Under the pieces are notes generated by a model. That model saw only the letters and a program-made list of their open reading frames with translations. It did no database searches and was not told the DNA's origin. From positions 372,001 to 436,000 of the forward strand of contig NZ_RWIR01000092.1 in NCBI RefSeq assembly GCF_009764265.1: a stretch of 64,000 nt of DNA, written 5' to 3'. Made by a program: the position numbers and the translations under genes. The DNA comes from Pseudomonas sp. PB101. GTDB taxonomy: Bacteria; Pseudomonadota; Gammaproteobacteria; Pseudomonadales; Pseudomonadaceae. Of this stretch, positions 1 through 7,640 are shown piece after piece (the first letter of the stretch is position 1; each line of letters begins with the position of its first letter).

Positions 1-2
1 TG

Positions 3-89
3 CGCGAGCCGGACAGCCGCAAGGGGCCGAAGGACACGGCGGAGTTTGCGGCGGTCGGGGATTATCGGGATTTGATTGCCGGGCTCTAG
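3..89 (+). CDS. C-terminal end of an unidentified protein (partial)
   Basis: An open frame enters from the left edge and ends at TAG; the visible residues are REPDSRKGPKDTAEF followed by AAVGDYRDLIAGL. The charged composition and GC-rich third positions look like real Pseudomonas coding sequence, and it is followed at once by a REP repeat, as is usual at gene ends here. In P. aeruginosa the gene next to the LysM protein is, from memory, a HAD-type hydrolase, so this may be its C-terminus, but the fragment is too short to assign. Confidence 0.55.
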   Translation, partial: REPDSRKGPKDTAEFAAVGDYRDLIAGL

Positions 90-103
90 ACCGAGTTGTC
101 CGC

Positions 104-195
104 ATCGCGGGCAAGCCCGCTCCCACAGGATCCGAGTCGTTCACGATGAATGCGAACGACGCGATTCCTGTGGGAGCGTGGCTTGCCCGCGATGG
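104..195. repeat. REP doublet
   Basis: Two REP units in inverted orientation: ATCGCGGGCAAGCCCGCTCC near 104 and its near-complement near 167-193, separated by about 40 bases. It lies between the convergent ends of the partial first gene and kbp, the usual position for these elements. Confidence 0.9.
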
Positions 196-215
196 CCATC
201 ACGCGGTTTGACGAC

Positions 216-656
216 TTACTCAGGAATCCGCAACGACTGCCCCGGATAGATCTTGTTCACGTCCTTGAGCATCGGCTTGTTGGCTTCGAAGATTTTTTGA
301 TACTTGTTGGCATCGCCATACACGCGCAAGGAAATGGCGCTTAGGGTGTCACCCTTCTCGACCACAACAAATTTCGCCGCAACGACCACCGGCCCGGACA
401 CCGTAATCTGATCATCCACGCTGCCAACCCCGGCAATATTACCCACCGCCAACAGGATCTTTTCCTTCTCTTCCTGGCTCGCCACTTCGCCAGTCACCGT
501 GACCTTGTCGCCATCGACTGTCGCCTGCACGTTCGGATTACCCAGGCCGACCTTGCTGATGTGTTCTTTCAATTGCTCACTGGCATTGGCGTTGCCTGGC
601 GTCAGCAAATCCAGCAGCTTTTCGCCTGCTTCTTTCACAAAGCTCAAAAGACTCAT
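216..656 (-). CDS. kbp: BON and LysM domain protein, Kbp/YgaU type
   Basis: This 146-residue protein has an N-terminal helix, a BON domain (about residues 25-85, with a DGDKVTVTGEV strand pattern) and a C-terminal LysM domain (about 95-145, with VEKGDTLSAIS and YPGQSLRIPE). E. coli Kbp (YgaU, 149 residues) has the same order and binds potassium in the cytoplasm; there is no signal peptide here, consistent with that. The start at 656 is chosen because AAGGAGAG sits a few bases upstream, while a longer in-frame extension overlaps the divergent LysR gene. The divergent 129-base spacer to the LysR gene should hold both promoters. Confidence 0.9.
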   Translation of the reverse strand: MSLLSFVKEAGEKLLDLLTPGNANASEQLKEHISKVGLGNPNVQATVDGDKVTVTGEVASQEEKEKILLAVGNIAGVGSVDDQITVSGPVVVAAKFVVVEKGDTLSAISLRVYGDANKYQKIFEANKPMLKDVNKIYPGQSLRIPE

Positions 657-785
657 GGTGCACTCTCCTTGGGTTTGGGGGTTCCAGACGCAAAAGCCTA
701 GACCACAGCAGTCACTTGCGAATCCAACCCGACCAATGACCCCGCTTGCGATAGAATCCGCACCTTCCCAAACGCCGGAGCGAAG

Positions 786-1673
786 ATGGACATCAAGCAG
801 CTGAAATTCCTCATCGCTCTGGACGAAACCCGGCATTTCGGCCAGGCCGCCGCACGCTGCCATATCACCCAGCCGACCCTGTCCATGCGCCTGCGCAGCC
901 TGGAAGAAGAACTCGACCTGCCGCTGGTCAATCGCGGCCAGCGCTTCGAAGGTTTTACCGCGCCTGGCGAGCGAGTGCTGGCGTGGGCGCGCACGGTATT
1001 GGCGGCCTATGACGGCTTGTATGCCGAGGCCGCCGCCTGTCGCGGCAATCTGGTCGGTACGTTGCGCCTGGGCATGGTGCCGCTGTCGAGCTTCGATCCG
1101 CTGCCACTGCTGCAACGCCTGCACGCCGAACACCCGAACCTGCGCTTTGAATTGTCAGCGCTCAGTTCCGAACAGATCCTCGAACAACTGGCGAGCAATC
1201 GCCTGGACCTCGGTGTTTCCTATCTGGAGCGCCTCGACGCCGAACACTTCGACTCCCTGGCCTTCAGTGAAACCCGCATGGGCCTGCTCTACGATCAACG
1301 CTACTTCACCTTTGGCGAGGCGCCGCTGAGCTGGGAATCATTGATCGAACTGCCACTGGGCATGCTCACCAGCGGCATGCACTTTCGCCAGTCCATCGAC
1401 CATAACTTCCACAGCCGCGGCCTCACCCCACAACCGCTGCTGCAGACCGATGCCGTCCATCAACTGCTGCAAGCCGTGCACGGCGGCCTGTGTTGCGCCG
1501 TGATGCCATTGGACGGCGGCCTCGAAGGCCTGACCGAACACTTGCGCCTGCAACCGATCGAAAGCGCCAAGACCCTCGGCCGCCTGGGGCTGATCATGCG
1601 TCGCAGCGCGCCACGCTCGGCCTTGGCGGAGGCCTGTTTCGCGATTTACCAACAATCACCGACCGGCGCTTGA
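786..1673 (+). CDS. LysR-family transcriptional regulator
   Basis: The 295-residue protein begins with a classical LysR winged helix (MDIKQLKFLIALDETRHFGQ, then AAARCHITQPTLSMRLRSLE) and continues as a periplasmic-binding-like effector domain from about residue 90. It is divergent from kbp and lies 92 bases upstream of fdhD and the molybdopterin oxidoreductase on the same strand, so it most likely controls that pair. The inducer is not readable from sequence. The N-terminus resembles OxyR-like members, but the conserved OxyR redox cysteines are not evident, so it is left unnamed. Confidence 0.9.
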   Translation: MDIKQLKFLIALDETRHFGQAAARCHITQPTLSMRLRSLEEELDLPLVNRGQRFEGFTAPGERVLAWARTVLAAYDGLYAEAAACRGNLVGTLRLGMVPLSSFDPLPLLQRLHAEHPNLRFELSALSSEQILEQLASNRLDLGVSYLERLDAEHFDSLAFSETRMGLLYDQRYFTFGEAPLSWESLIELPLGMLTSGMHFRQSIDHNFHSRGLTPQPLLQTDAVHQLLQAVHGGLCCAVMPLDGGLEGLTEHLRLQPIESAKTLGRLGLIMRRSAPRSALAEACFAIYQQSPTGA

Positions 1674-1765
1674 TCGACGGCATCTATCGGTAGATCAGTA
1701 ATAGCGATTAGACGCGACAAGTTGCCGCGCCTAGTCTTAAAGCTGATCAAACCGTGGGTGATGCC

Positions 1766-2605
1766 ATGAACACCAAGCGCCCTTCCTGCGCGGCGCCTGC
1801 CCTCGAAACGCCCGCGCCCGCCGCCAGCCAGACGTACAGTTACAGCAATCTTGAATACTCGGAGTCGGACAGCACCGCGCTGGCCGAGGAAGTCGCGTTG
1901 GCGATTGCCTACAACGGCATCAGCCAGGCGGTCATGCTGGTAACGCCGACGGATCTGGAAGACTTCATTGTCGGCTTCAGCCTGGGCAGCGGCATCATCC
2001 AGGACGCCTCGGACATCTACGACCTGCAACTGACCGGCTCGGGCTCGGCGCAATACGCGCAAGTGACCATCGCCAACCGCGCCTTCTGGAACCTCAAGCA
2101 GCAGCGTCGACAACTGGCCGGCACCAGCGGTTGCGGGCTGTGCGGCGTGGAGGCGGTCGAGCAGGCCCTGCCGGACCTTCAGGTATTGCCCGGCGCCCCG
2201 CTGCCACCCCTTAAATGGCTCGATGGCCTGCGCCAGCGCATCGGCGCCTTCCAGCCTTTGGGCCAGCATTGCGGTGCGGTGCACGCCGCGGTGTTCATGA
2301 ACGATCAGGGCGAGTTGCTGATGGGCCGCGAAGACATCGGCCGGCACAACGCCCTCGACAAGCTGATCGGCGGCCTTGTCCGCCAGAACATCCCGACCGC
2401 CGGCGGGCTGGCGATCGTCACCAGCCGCTGCAGTCTCGAATTGATCCAGAAAGTCCTGCGCGCCGGCATCCAGACGCTGGTCAGCCTGTCGTCGCCCACC
2501 GGCCTTGCCGTGCAATGGGCGCGCCGCCACAACCTCAACCTCATCCATCTGCCACAGAAGAATGCGCCGCGGGTCTACAGCCCAACGTTGGAGAAACAAG
2601 CGTGA
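1766..2605 (+). CDS. fdhD: Formate dehydrogenase accessory sulfurtransferase FdhD
   Basis: This 279-residue protein matches FdhD, which transfers sulfur to the molybdenum cofactor of formate-dehydrogenase-type enzymes. The signature CGLCG, with the two cysteines of the catalytic CxxC loop, is present at about residues 117-121, followed by the conserved QHCGAVHAA and EDIGRHNALDKLIG motifs. ATG at 1766 is preferred over an in-frame GTG at 1754. Its stop overlaps the start of the next gene by four bases, so the two are translationally coupled; the oxidoreductase is its probable client. Confidence 0.94.
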   Translation: MNTKRPSCAAPALETPAPAASQTYSYSNLEYSESDSTALAEEVALAIAYNGISQAVMLVTPTDLEDFIVGFSLGSGIIQDASDIYDLQLTGSGSAQYAQVTIANRAFWNLKQQRRQLAGTSGCGLCGVEAVEQALPDLQVLPGAPLPPLKWLDGLRQRIGAFQPLGQHCGAVHAAVFMNDQGELLMGREDIGRHNALDKLIGGLVRQNIPTAGGLAIVTSRCSLELIQKVLRAGIQTLVSLSSPTGLAVQWARRHNLNLIHLPQKNAPRVYSPTLEKQA

Positions 2606-4950
2606 GTCAACACCGTCAAGCCGACCAGACCCCTGTTCCTCGCTACAAGCCCTATAAAGGTCCTGCCGGTGGCTGGGGCGCGTTAATCAGTGTGGCCCAG
2701 GCCTGGTTGACCAGCGACAACGCCCTGAAAAACCTGCGCATCATGCTCAAGACCAACCAGAACGGTGGCTTCGACTGCCCCGGTTGCGCCTGGGGCGATT
2801 CCCCGGAAAAGGGCATGGTGATGTTCTGCGAGAACGGCGCCAAGGCGGTGAACTGGGAAGCGACCAAACGCCGTGTCGATGCAACGTTCTTCGCCAAGCA
2901 CAGCGTCACTTCGCTGCTGGAGCAAAGCGACTACTGGCTCGAATACCAGGGTCGCCTGACCGAGCCGATGAGCTACGACGCACAAACCGACCGCTATAAA
3001 CCGATCAGTTGGGACGACGCCTTCGCGCTGATCGCCAAACACCTGAACGGCTTGTCGAGCCCGGACCAGGCCGAGTTCTATACCTCGGGCCGCGCCAGCA
3101 ACGAAGCGGCATATTTGTACCAGCTGTTCGTGCGCGCCTACGGCACCAACAACTTCCCCGACTGCTCGAACATGTGCCACGAAGCCAGCGGTGTGGCGCT
3201 GTCGCAAAGTGTCGGCGTCGGCAAAGGCACCGTGACCTTCGACGACTTCGAACACGCCGATGCGATTTTCGTCTGGGGCCAGAACCCCGGCACCAACCAC
3301 CCGCGCATGCTTGAACCGCTGCGTGAAGCAGTGAAGCGCGGCGCGCAAGTGGTGTGCATCAACCCGCTCAAGGAACGCGGCCTGGAACGCTTCCAGCACC
3401 CGCAGCACGCGATCGAAATGCTGATGAACGGCTCCGAGCCGACCAACACCGCATTCTTCCGCCCCGCCCTGGGCGGTGACATGGCGATCATGCGCGGGAT
3501 GGCGAAGTTCCTTTTGCTGTGGGAACGCGACGCACAGAAAACCGGTGCGCCAGCGGTGTTCGACCATGACTTCCTCAATGAACACAGCGCCAATGTGCTG
3601 GAGTACCTGGCGGTCATCGACGAAACGCCATGGGAGCAGATCGTCGAGCAGTCCGGCCTGACCCTGGTCGAGATCGAGCAAGCGGCGCGCATGTACGCCA
3701 AGGGCAAGAACGTCATCATGTGCTGGGCCATGGGCATCACCCAGCATCGCCATTCGGTGGCGACCATCCAGGAAATCGCCAACCTGATGCTGCTGCGCGG
3801 CAACGTCGGCCGCCCGGGTGCCGGCCTGTGCCCGGTGCGGGGCCACAGTAACGTGCAGGGCGACCGGACCATGGGCATCAACGAACGTCCGCCGGCAGCC
3901 TTCCTCGATTCCCTGGAGCGCCGCTTCCAGTTCAAGGTGCCACGCCACAACGGGCACAATGTGGTCGAGGCGATTCATGCCATGGCCGAAGGCCGGGCGA
4001 AAGTCTTCATCGGTCTGGGCGGCAACTTCGCCCAAGCCACGCCGGACAGCCCGCGCACCTTCCAGGCCCTGCAAAACTGCGACCTGACCGTGCAGATCAG
4101 CACCAAGCTCAACCGCAGCCATTTGACCCACGGCAAGGACGCGCTGATCCTGCCGTGCCTGGGCCGCACCGACATCGATATCCAGACCGAAGGCCCGCAA
4201 GCGGTGACCGTCGAAGATTCGTTCAGCATGGTCCACGCCTCCAACGGTCAGTTGCAGGCGTTGTCGAACCAGATGCGTTCGGAACCGGCGATCCTGGCTG
4301 GTATCGCCGCCGCGACCCTGGGCAGCCATCCCGTGGACTGGAACTGGCTGGTGGCCGACTACCGGCGCATCCGCGACCTGATCGCCGAGACCATTCCCGG
4401 CTTCAAGGACTTCAACGAGAAGATCAAGAACCCGGGTGGCTTTTACCTGGGCAACAGCGCCGGTTCGCGCAAGTGGAGCACCGCCTCGGGCCGGGCCAAC
4501 TTCCGTCCGAACGCACTGCCCAAAGACCTGGTGCACGAACGCACCCGCGCCACCGGTGTGCTGCCGGACCTGATCATGCAATCAATGCGTTCCCACGATC
4601 AGTACAACACCACGATCTATGGCCTCAACGACCGTTATCGCGGCGTGAAAGGTCAGCGCGACGTGTTGTTCGTCAACGAGGCCGACATCATTCGCCTTGG
4701 CTTCAAACCGGGGCAGAAGGCCGACATCGTTTCGCTCTGGGACGATGGCGTCGAACGTCGGGTGAAAGGCTTCACGCTGCTGGCGTTCGATATCCCGGCC
4801 GGGCAGGCGGCTGCGTACTATCCGGAAGTGAATCCGCTGGTGCCGCTGGAAAGCGTCGGGGATGGCAGCCATACGCCGACGTCGAAATTCGTGGCGATCC
4901 GGCTGGAAGCGGCGAGTGAGACCGGGCTGATCATGGCCAGGTCTGCTTAA
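2602..4950 (+). CDS. FdhF/YdeP-family molybdopterin oxidoreductase
   Basis: The 782-residue protein belongs to the bis-MGD oxidoreductase family related to E. coli YdeP. Visible are an N-terminal GFDCPGCAWGD cysteine pair, the SNMCHEASG segment whose cysteine probably takes the molybdenum-ligand position, FVWGQNPGTNHPRML, and a C-terminal dinucleotide-binding domain. There is no in-frame selenocysteine TGA. The start is a GTG inside the fdhD stop (GTGA overlap), matching the YdeP-like N-terminus SQHRQADQTPVPRYKPYKGP. The natural substrate is uncertain: YdeP relatives are linked to acid resistance rather than proven formate oxidation. Confidence 0.9.
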   Translation: MSQHRQADQTPVPRYKPYKGPAGGWGALISVAQAWLTSDNALKNLRIMLKTNQNGGFDCPGCAWGDSPEKGMVMFCENGAKAVNWEATKRRVDATFFAKHSVTSLLEQSDYWLEYQGRLTEPMSYDAQTDRYKPISWDDAFALIAKHLNGLSSPDQAEFYTSGRASNEAAYLYQLFVRAYGTNNFPDCSNMCHEASGVALSQSVGVGKGTVTFDDFEHADAIFVWGQNPGTNHPRMLEPLREAVKRGAQVVCINPLKERGLERFQHPQHAIEMLMNGSEPTNTAFFRPALGGDMAIMRGMAKFLLLWERDAQKTGAPAVFDHDFLNEHSANVLEYLAVIDETPWEQIVEQSGLTLVEIEQAARMYAKGKNVIMCWAMGITQHRHSVATIQEIANLMLLRGNVGRPGAGLCPVRGHSNVQGDRTMGINERPPAAFLDSLERRFQFKVPRHNGHNVVEAIHAMAEGRAKVFIGLGGNFAQATPDSPRTFQALQNCDLTVQISTKLNRSHLTHGKDALILPCLGRTDIDIQTEGPQAVTVEDSFSMVHASNGQLQALSNQMRSEPAILAGIAAATLGSHPVDWNWLVADYRRIRDLIAETIPGFKDFNEKIKNPGGFYLGNSAGSRKWSTASGRANFRPNALPKDLVHERTRATGVLPDLIMQSMRSHDQYNTTIYGLNDRYRGVKGQRDVLFVNEADIIRLGFKPGQKADIVSLWDDGVERRVKGFTLLAFDIPAGQAAAYYPEVNPLVPLESVGDGSHTPTSKFVAIRLEAASETGLIMARSA

Positions 4951-4965
4951 TGTGTTGTCTGAACT

Positions 4966-5069
4966 GGCCCCATCGCGAGCAAGCTCGCTCCCACAGTCTT
5001 TTTCTGTTGTTCACATAATCTGCGTTCGACTGAAATCCCTGTGGGAGCGAGCTTGCTCGCGATGGGGCC
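4966..5069. repeat. REP doublet
   Basis: GGCCCCATCGCGAGCAAGCT at 4966 and the matching inverted unit ending GCTTGCTCGCGATGGGGCC at 5069 flank about 40 bases. The outer GGCCCC/GGGGCC arms also pair, so the whole element could fold as one long hairpin downstream of the oxidoreductase gene. Confidence 0.92.
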
Positions 5070-5119
5070 AGACCAATCACCAAAAACTCCGGACCCTGCA
5101 CTTTCCTTTCGCCCACAAA

Positions 5120-5149
5120 AAAGGCCGTTTCCTCACGAAAACGGCCTTT
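5120..5149. terminator. Rho-independent terminator-like hairpin
   Basis: AAAGGCCGTTT (5120-5130) and AAACGGCCTTT (5139-5149) form an 11-bp stem with an 8-base loop. The longer T run follows on the minus strand, but a short TTT also follows on the plus strand, so it could end the fdhD-oxidoreductase transcript. Confidence 0.75.
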
Positions 5150-5213
5150 GCGAATAAGTAAAAGACCGGCAAAAAAACGTTAAGTTCCGCCCAAAAAACA
5201 GTAACTTGCAATA

Positions 5214-5223
5214 TTGTATACAA
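5214..5223. promoter_or_regulatory. Palindromic operator candidate TTGTATACAA
   Basis: A perfect 10-bp palindrome, TTGTATACAA, lies 81 bases upstream of the glycine-zipper gene in an AT-rich stretch. Sites of this shape are bound by GntR-family regulators, but no such regulator is in the window, so the link is inferred. Confidence 0.4.
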
Positions 5224-5304
5224 GTCGTGTTATTCGTCGGATTTCGATTGTCACGCCCATTCCAGAGCCTCAGGATCGCGCCGTCATCCCCTTGAGGTTC
5301 CTCC

Positions 5305-5796
5305 ATGAAGTTCTCCTCGATTCTCTTGTTGTCCCTTGGCCTGGTCAGTGGCATTGCCTCTGCCGGCGGCACCACCGAAGCCGGTGTAGGCGGCGCATTG
5401 GGCGGGGTTCTGGGCTCGGTCGTCGGTCAGTCGTTAGGCGGCAGTACAGGTTCCACCATCGGCGCGGCCCTGGGCGGCGCGGGTGGTAGTGCCGTCGGCG
5501 CAAACAAGCACAGCCGTGGCGAAGCGGCCATTGGTGGTGCGTTGGGCGCAGCGGGCGGTAACGTGGTTGGCCGCAGCGTGGGCGGCACCACCGGCAGCCT
5601 GATCGGCGCAGCAGCAGGCGGCGGCGCCGGTGGCGCGCTGGGTAACTACATGGGCAAAGAGTACGATAATGATGACGACGACGATCGTCGTTCGTATCGC
5701 GGCCATGGTGATCGCCGTTACTACCGTGACGGCCATCCGGGCCGTGGTCATGCCTATGGCCATCGCAAGAAGCACCACAAGTACTACCGCGACTAA
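5305..5796 (+). CDS. Glycine-zipper envelope protein
   Basis: The 163-residue protein starts with a clear signal peptide (MKFSSILLLSLGLVSGIASA, cleavage after ASA). Residues about 25-115 are repeated glycine-zipper segments (GGALGGVLGSVVGQSLGG, GGALGAAGGNVVGRSVGG, GSLIGAAAGGGAGGALGNYMG), which form tightly packed membrane helices. The C-terminus is an acidic DNDDDDD run followed by a basic, Tyr/His/Arg-rich tail ending HKYYRD. This layout fits a small outer-membrane-associated glycine-zipper protein of the kind common in Pseudomonas; the precise role is unknown. It has its own promoter region and is followed by a strong terminator. Confidence 0.82.
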   Translation: MKFSSILLLSLGLVSGIASAGGTTEAGVGGALGGVLGSVVGQSLGGSTGSTIGAALGGAGGSAVGANKHSRGEAAIGGALGAAGGNVVGRSVGGTTGSLIGAAAGGGAGGALGNYMGKEYDNDDDDDRRSYRGHGDRRYYRDGHPGRGHAYGHRKKHHKYYRD

Positions 5797-5826
5797 GGCC
5801 TCGAGCGCCTCGCTGGCAGGTACAAC

Positions 5827-5859
5827 AAAAATCGCAGCCCAAGGGCTGCGATTTTTTTT
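5827..5859. terminator. Bidirectional rho-independent terminator
   Basis: ATCGCAGCCC and GGGCTGCGAT form a 10-bp GC-rich stem with a 2-base AA turn, flanked by an A run on one side and eight T on the other. It separates the convergent glycine-zipper and thioesterase genes. Confidence 0.92.
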
Positions 5860-5862
5860 GCC

Positions 5863-6285
5863 TTACTGAGCCACCAGACGCTCCAGCGCCCCGCGCAACC
5901 CTGGCGGAATCGCCACGGGCTGATTCGACGCCCGATCGACAAACACGTGCACGAAGCGCCCTGCCGCGCAGGCTTCATCCTCCCCTTGCTTGAACACGGC
6001 CAGTTCGTACTGCACCGAACTGTTGCCCAACTTGCCCACCCGCAGACCGATCTCGATGCGGTCCGGGAAAGCAATGGAAGCAAAGTAATCACAGGCCGAA
6101 CTCACCACGAACCCCACCACCTCACCGTCGTGGATATCCAGGCCGCCGACTTCGATCAGGTAAGTGTTCACCGCCGTATCGAAGAAGCTGTAATAGGTCA
6201 CGTTGTTGACGTGACCGTAGGCGTCGTTGTCGTGCCAGCGGGTGGTGATGGGCTGGAAGTGCGGGTAGTCGGTGCGTTGCGGCAT
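5863..6285 (-). CDS. 4-hydroxybenzoyl-CoA-type acyl-CoA thioesterase
   Basis: This 140-residue hotdog-fold protein carries the family motif RWHDNDAYGHVNNVTYYSFFD near residues 17-37, where the first Asp of WHDND is the usual catalytic residue. The length is normal for a single-domain thioesterase. It lies 60 bases downstream of a 3-hydroxyacyl-CoA dehydrogenase on the same strand with a good ribosome site (CAGGAAGC), suggesting an operon that oxidises and hydrolyses a short or medium acyl-CoA. A similar pairing occurs in carnitine degradation clusters, but no other carnitine genes are visible, so the substrate is left open. Confidence 0.88.
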   Translation of the reverse strand: MPQRTDYPHFQPITTRWHDNDAYGHVNNVTYYSFFDTAVNTYLIEVGGLDIHDGEVVGFVVSSACDYFASIAFPDRIEIGLRVGKLGNSSVQYELAVFKQGEDEACAAGRFVHVFVDRASNQPVAIPPGLRGALERLVAQ

Positions 6286-6345
6286 TAGCGTTGCTTCCTG
6301 AGTGGGTTCGCCAGTCTAAGGCGAAAACCGCGTTGCCTTCATCGA

Positions 6346-7572
6346 TCACTTGTCAGCGAAGCCCTTGCCCGCCGCCGCCAGTTCCCCGATCAACCGCGCC
6401 GATTGCCAGTGAGCGCCCTGACACGTCTCAAGGTCCATCAAGCGTCGATGGATATCCGCCAGCCCTTGCTGATCGGCCCAGGCCATCGGCCCGCCCTTGT
6501 CGGCCGGGAAACCATAACCGTTGAGATAGACCAGATCGATATCGTGAGCCGATCCGGCAACACCTTCCTGCAGGATCTTCGCGCCTTCGTTTACCAGCGC
6601 CAGCAAGCAGCGTTCGAGAATCTCCTGCGGGCCGATCTCGCGGCGCTGGAACCCCAGTTCCTCACTGACTTGCAGCACCAGTGCGTCGACCTGCGGATCG
6701 TGCTCGGCCTGACGACTGCCCGGCTCGTAGTGGTAAAAACCGTTGCCACTCTTCTGGCCAAAACGCTCCATCTCGCACAACCGGTTATCCACCTGAACCT
6801 CCGGCGCGTCCTGCCCGACCCCGGACAGTTGCCGTGAGCGCCACTGCAGGTCGACGCCCACCACGTCGAACATGCGGAACGGCCCCATGGCGAAACCGAA
6901 GCCTTGCAGCGCTGCGTCCACCTGGTAGGGATAAGCACCCTCCAGCAGCATTTTGCGCGCTTCAAGCACGTAGGTATTGAGCATGCGATTGCCGATGAAA
7001 CCATCGCAATTGCCCGCCACCACACTGACTTTGCCCATGCGCTGGCCGAGCGCCAGCGCCGCGTCGAGGACTGCCGGTGCAGTCTGCGCGCCACGGACGA
7101 TTTCCAGCAGCTTCATGATGTGCGCCGGGCTGAAGAAATGCAGGCCCAGCACTTGCTGCGGCCGACGTGTCGCCGCCGCGATAGCGTCGATGTCCAGCGC
7201 CGAAGTATTGCTCGCCAGTATCGCTTCAGGTTTGAGCAGGCCATCGAGCTCGCGGAAAATCTTCTGCTTGAGCTCAAGGTTCTCGTACACCGCTTCAATG
7301 ACCAGGTCGACGTCGCGGATGGCCACATAACCATCGGCCGCGGTTACACGCGCGACTCGAGCATCGGCTTCACCCTGATCAATGCGGCCCTGACGCACAC
7401 TGTGGGCATAGGTGTCCGCCACGCTTGCCAGGGCTTGCTCGAGCATTTGCGGATTGTTGTCGACCCACTGCACGGCCACTCCGGCGTTGGCCAGGCACAT
7501 GACAATGCCACGGCCCATGGTGCCCGCGCCGATGACGGCGGCGCGCTGAATATTCGACGGTGTCTGGCTCAT
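6346..7572 (-). CDS. 3-hydroxyacyl-CoA dehydrogenase
   Basis: The 408-residue protein has an N-terminal Rossmann fold with GAGTMGRGI at about residues 15-23 (NAD binding), the EAVYENLELKQKIF segment, the SNTSAL and LHFFSPAHIMKLLE catalytic-domain motifs, and two C-terminal helical domains, the second around LVNEGAKILQEGVA. It oxidises 3-hydroxyacyl-CoA to 3-oxoacyl-CoA with NAD. No enoyl-CoA hydratase domain is fused, although the doubled C-terminal domain resembles FadB/FadJ dehydrogenase halves. The start at 7572 follows AAGAGAAC; an upstream in-frame extension of 30 codons looks non-coding. The thioesterase follows it in the same operon. Confidence 0.9.
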   Translation of the reverse strand: MSQTPSNIQRAAVIGAGTMGRGIVMCLANAGVAVQWVDNNPQMLEQALASVADTYAHSVRQGRIDQGEADARVARVTAADGYVAIRDVDLVIEAVYENLELKQKIFRELDGLLKPEAILASNTSALDIDAIAAATRRPQQVLGLHFFSPAHIMKLLEIVRGAQTAPAVLDAALALGQRMGKVSVVAGNCDGFIGNRMLNTYVLEARKMLLEGAYPYQVDAALQGFGFAMGPFRMFDVVGVDLQWRSRQLSGVGQDAPEVQVDNRLCEMERFGQKSGNGFYHYEPGSRQAEHDPQVDALVLQVSEELGFQRREIGPQEILERCLLALVNEGAKILQEGVAGSAHDIDLVYLNGYGFPADKGGPMAWADQQGLADIHRRLMDLETCQGAHWQSARLIGELAAAGKGFADK

Positions 7573-7640
7573 GTTTTGTTCTCTTGTTGGCGATCCGAAG
7601 ACAGCCACCACCATAGTCAGCCACCGGGCTTTTTTGAAAT

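Noticed and set aside
2683..4581. Long open frame (632 codons) on the minus strand
   Set aside because: It lies fully antisense to the conserved FdhF/YdeP-type gene; its composition (Val, Gln, His, Arg rich) is the usual shadow of GC-rich third positions.
4966..5069. Repeated inverted elements through the window considered as CRISPR or transposon ends
   Set aside because: They are paired REP units with no regular spacers, no cas genes and no transposase; they match the REP repeats typical of fluorescent pseudomonads.
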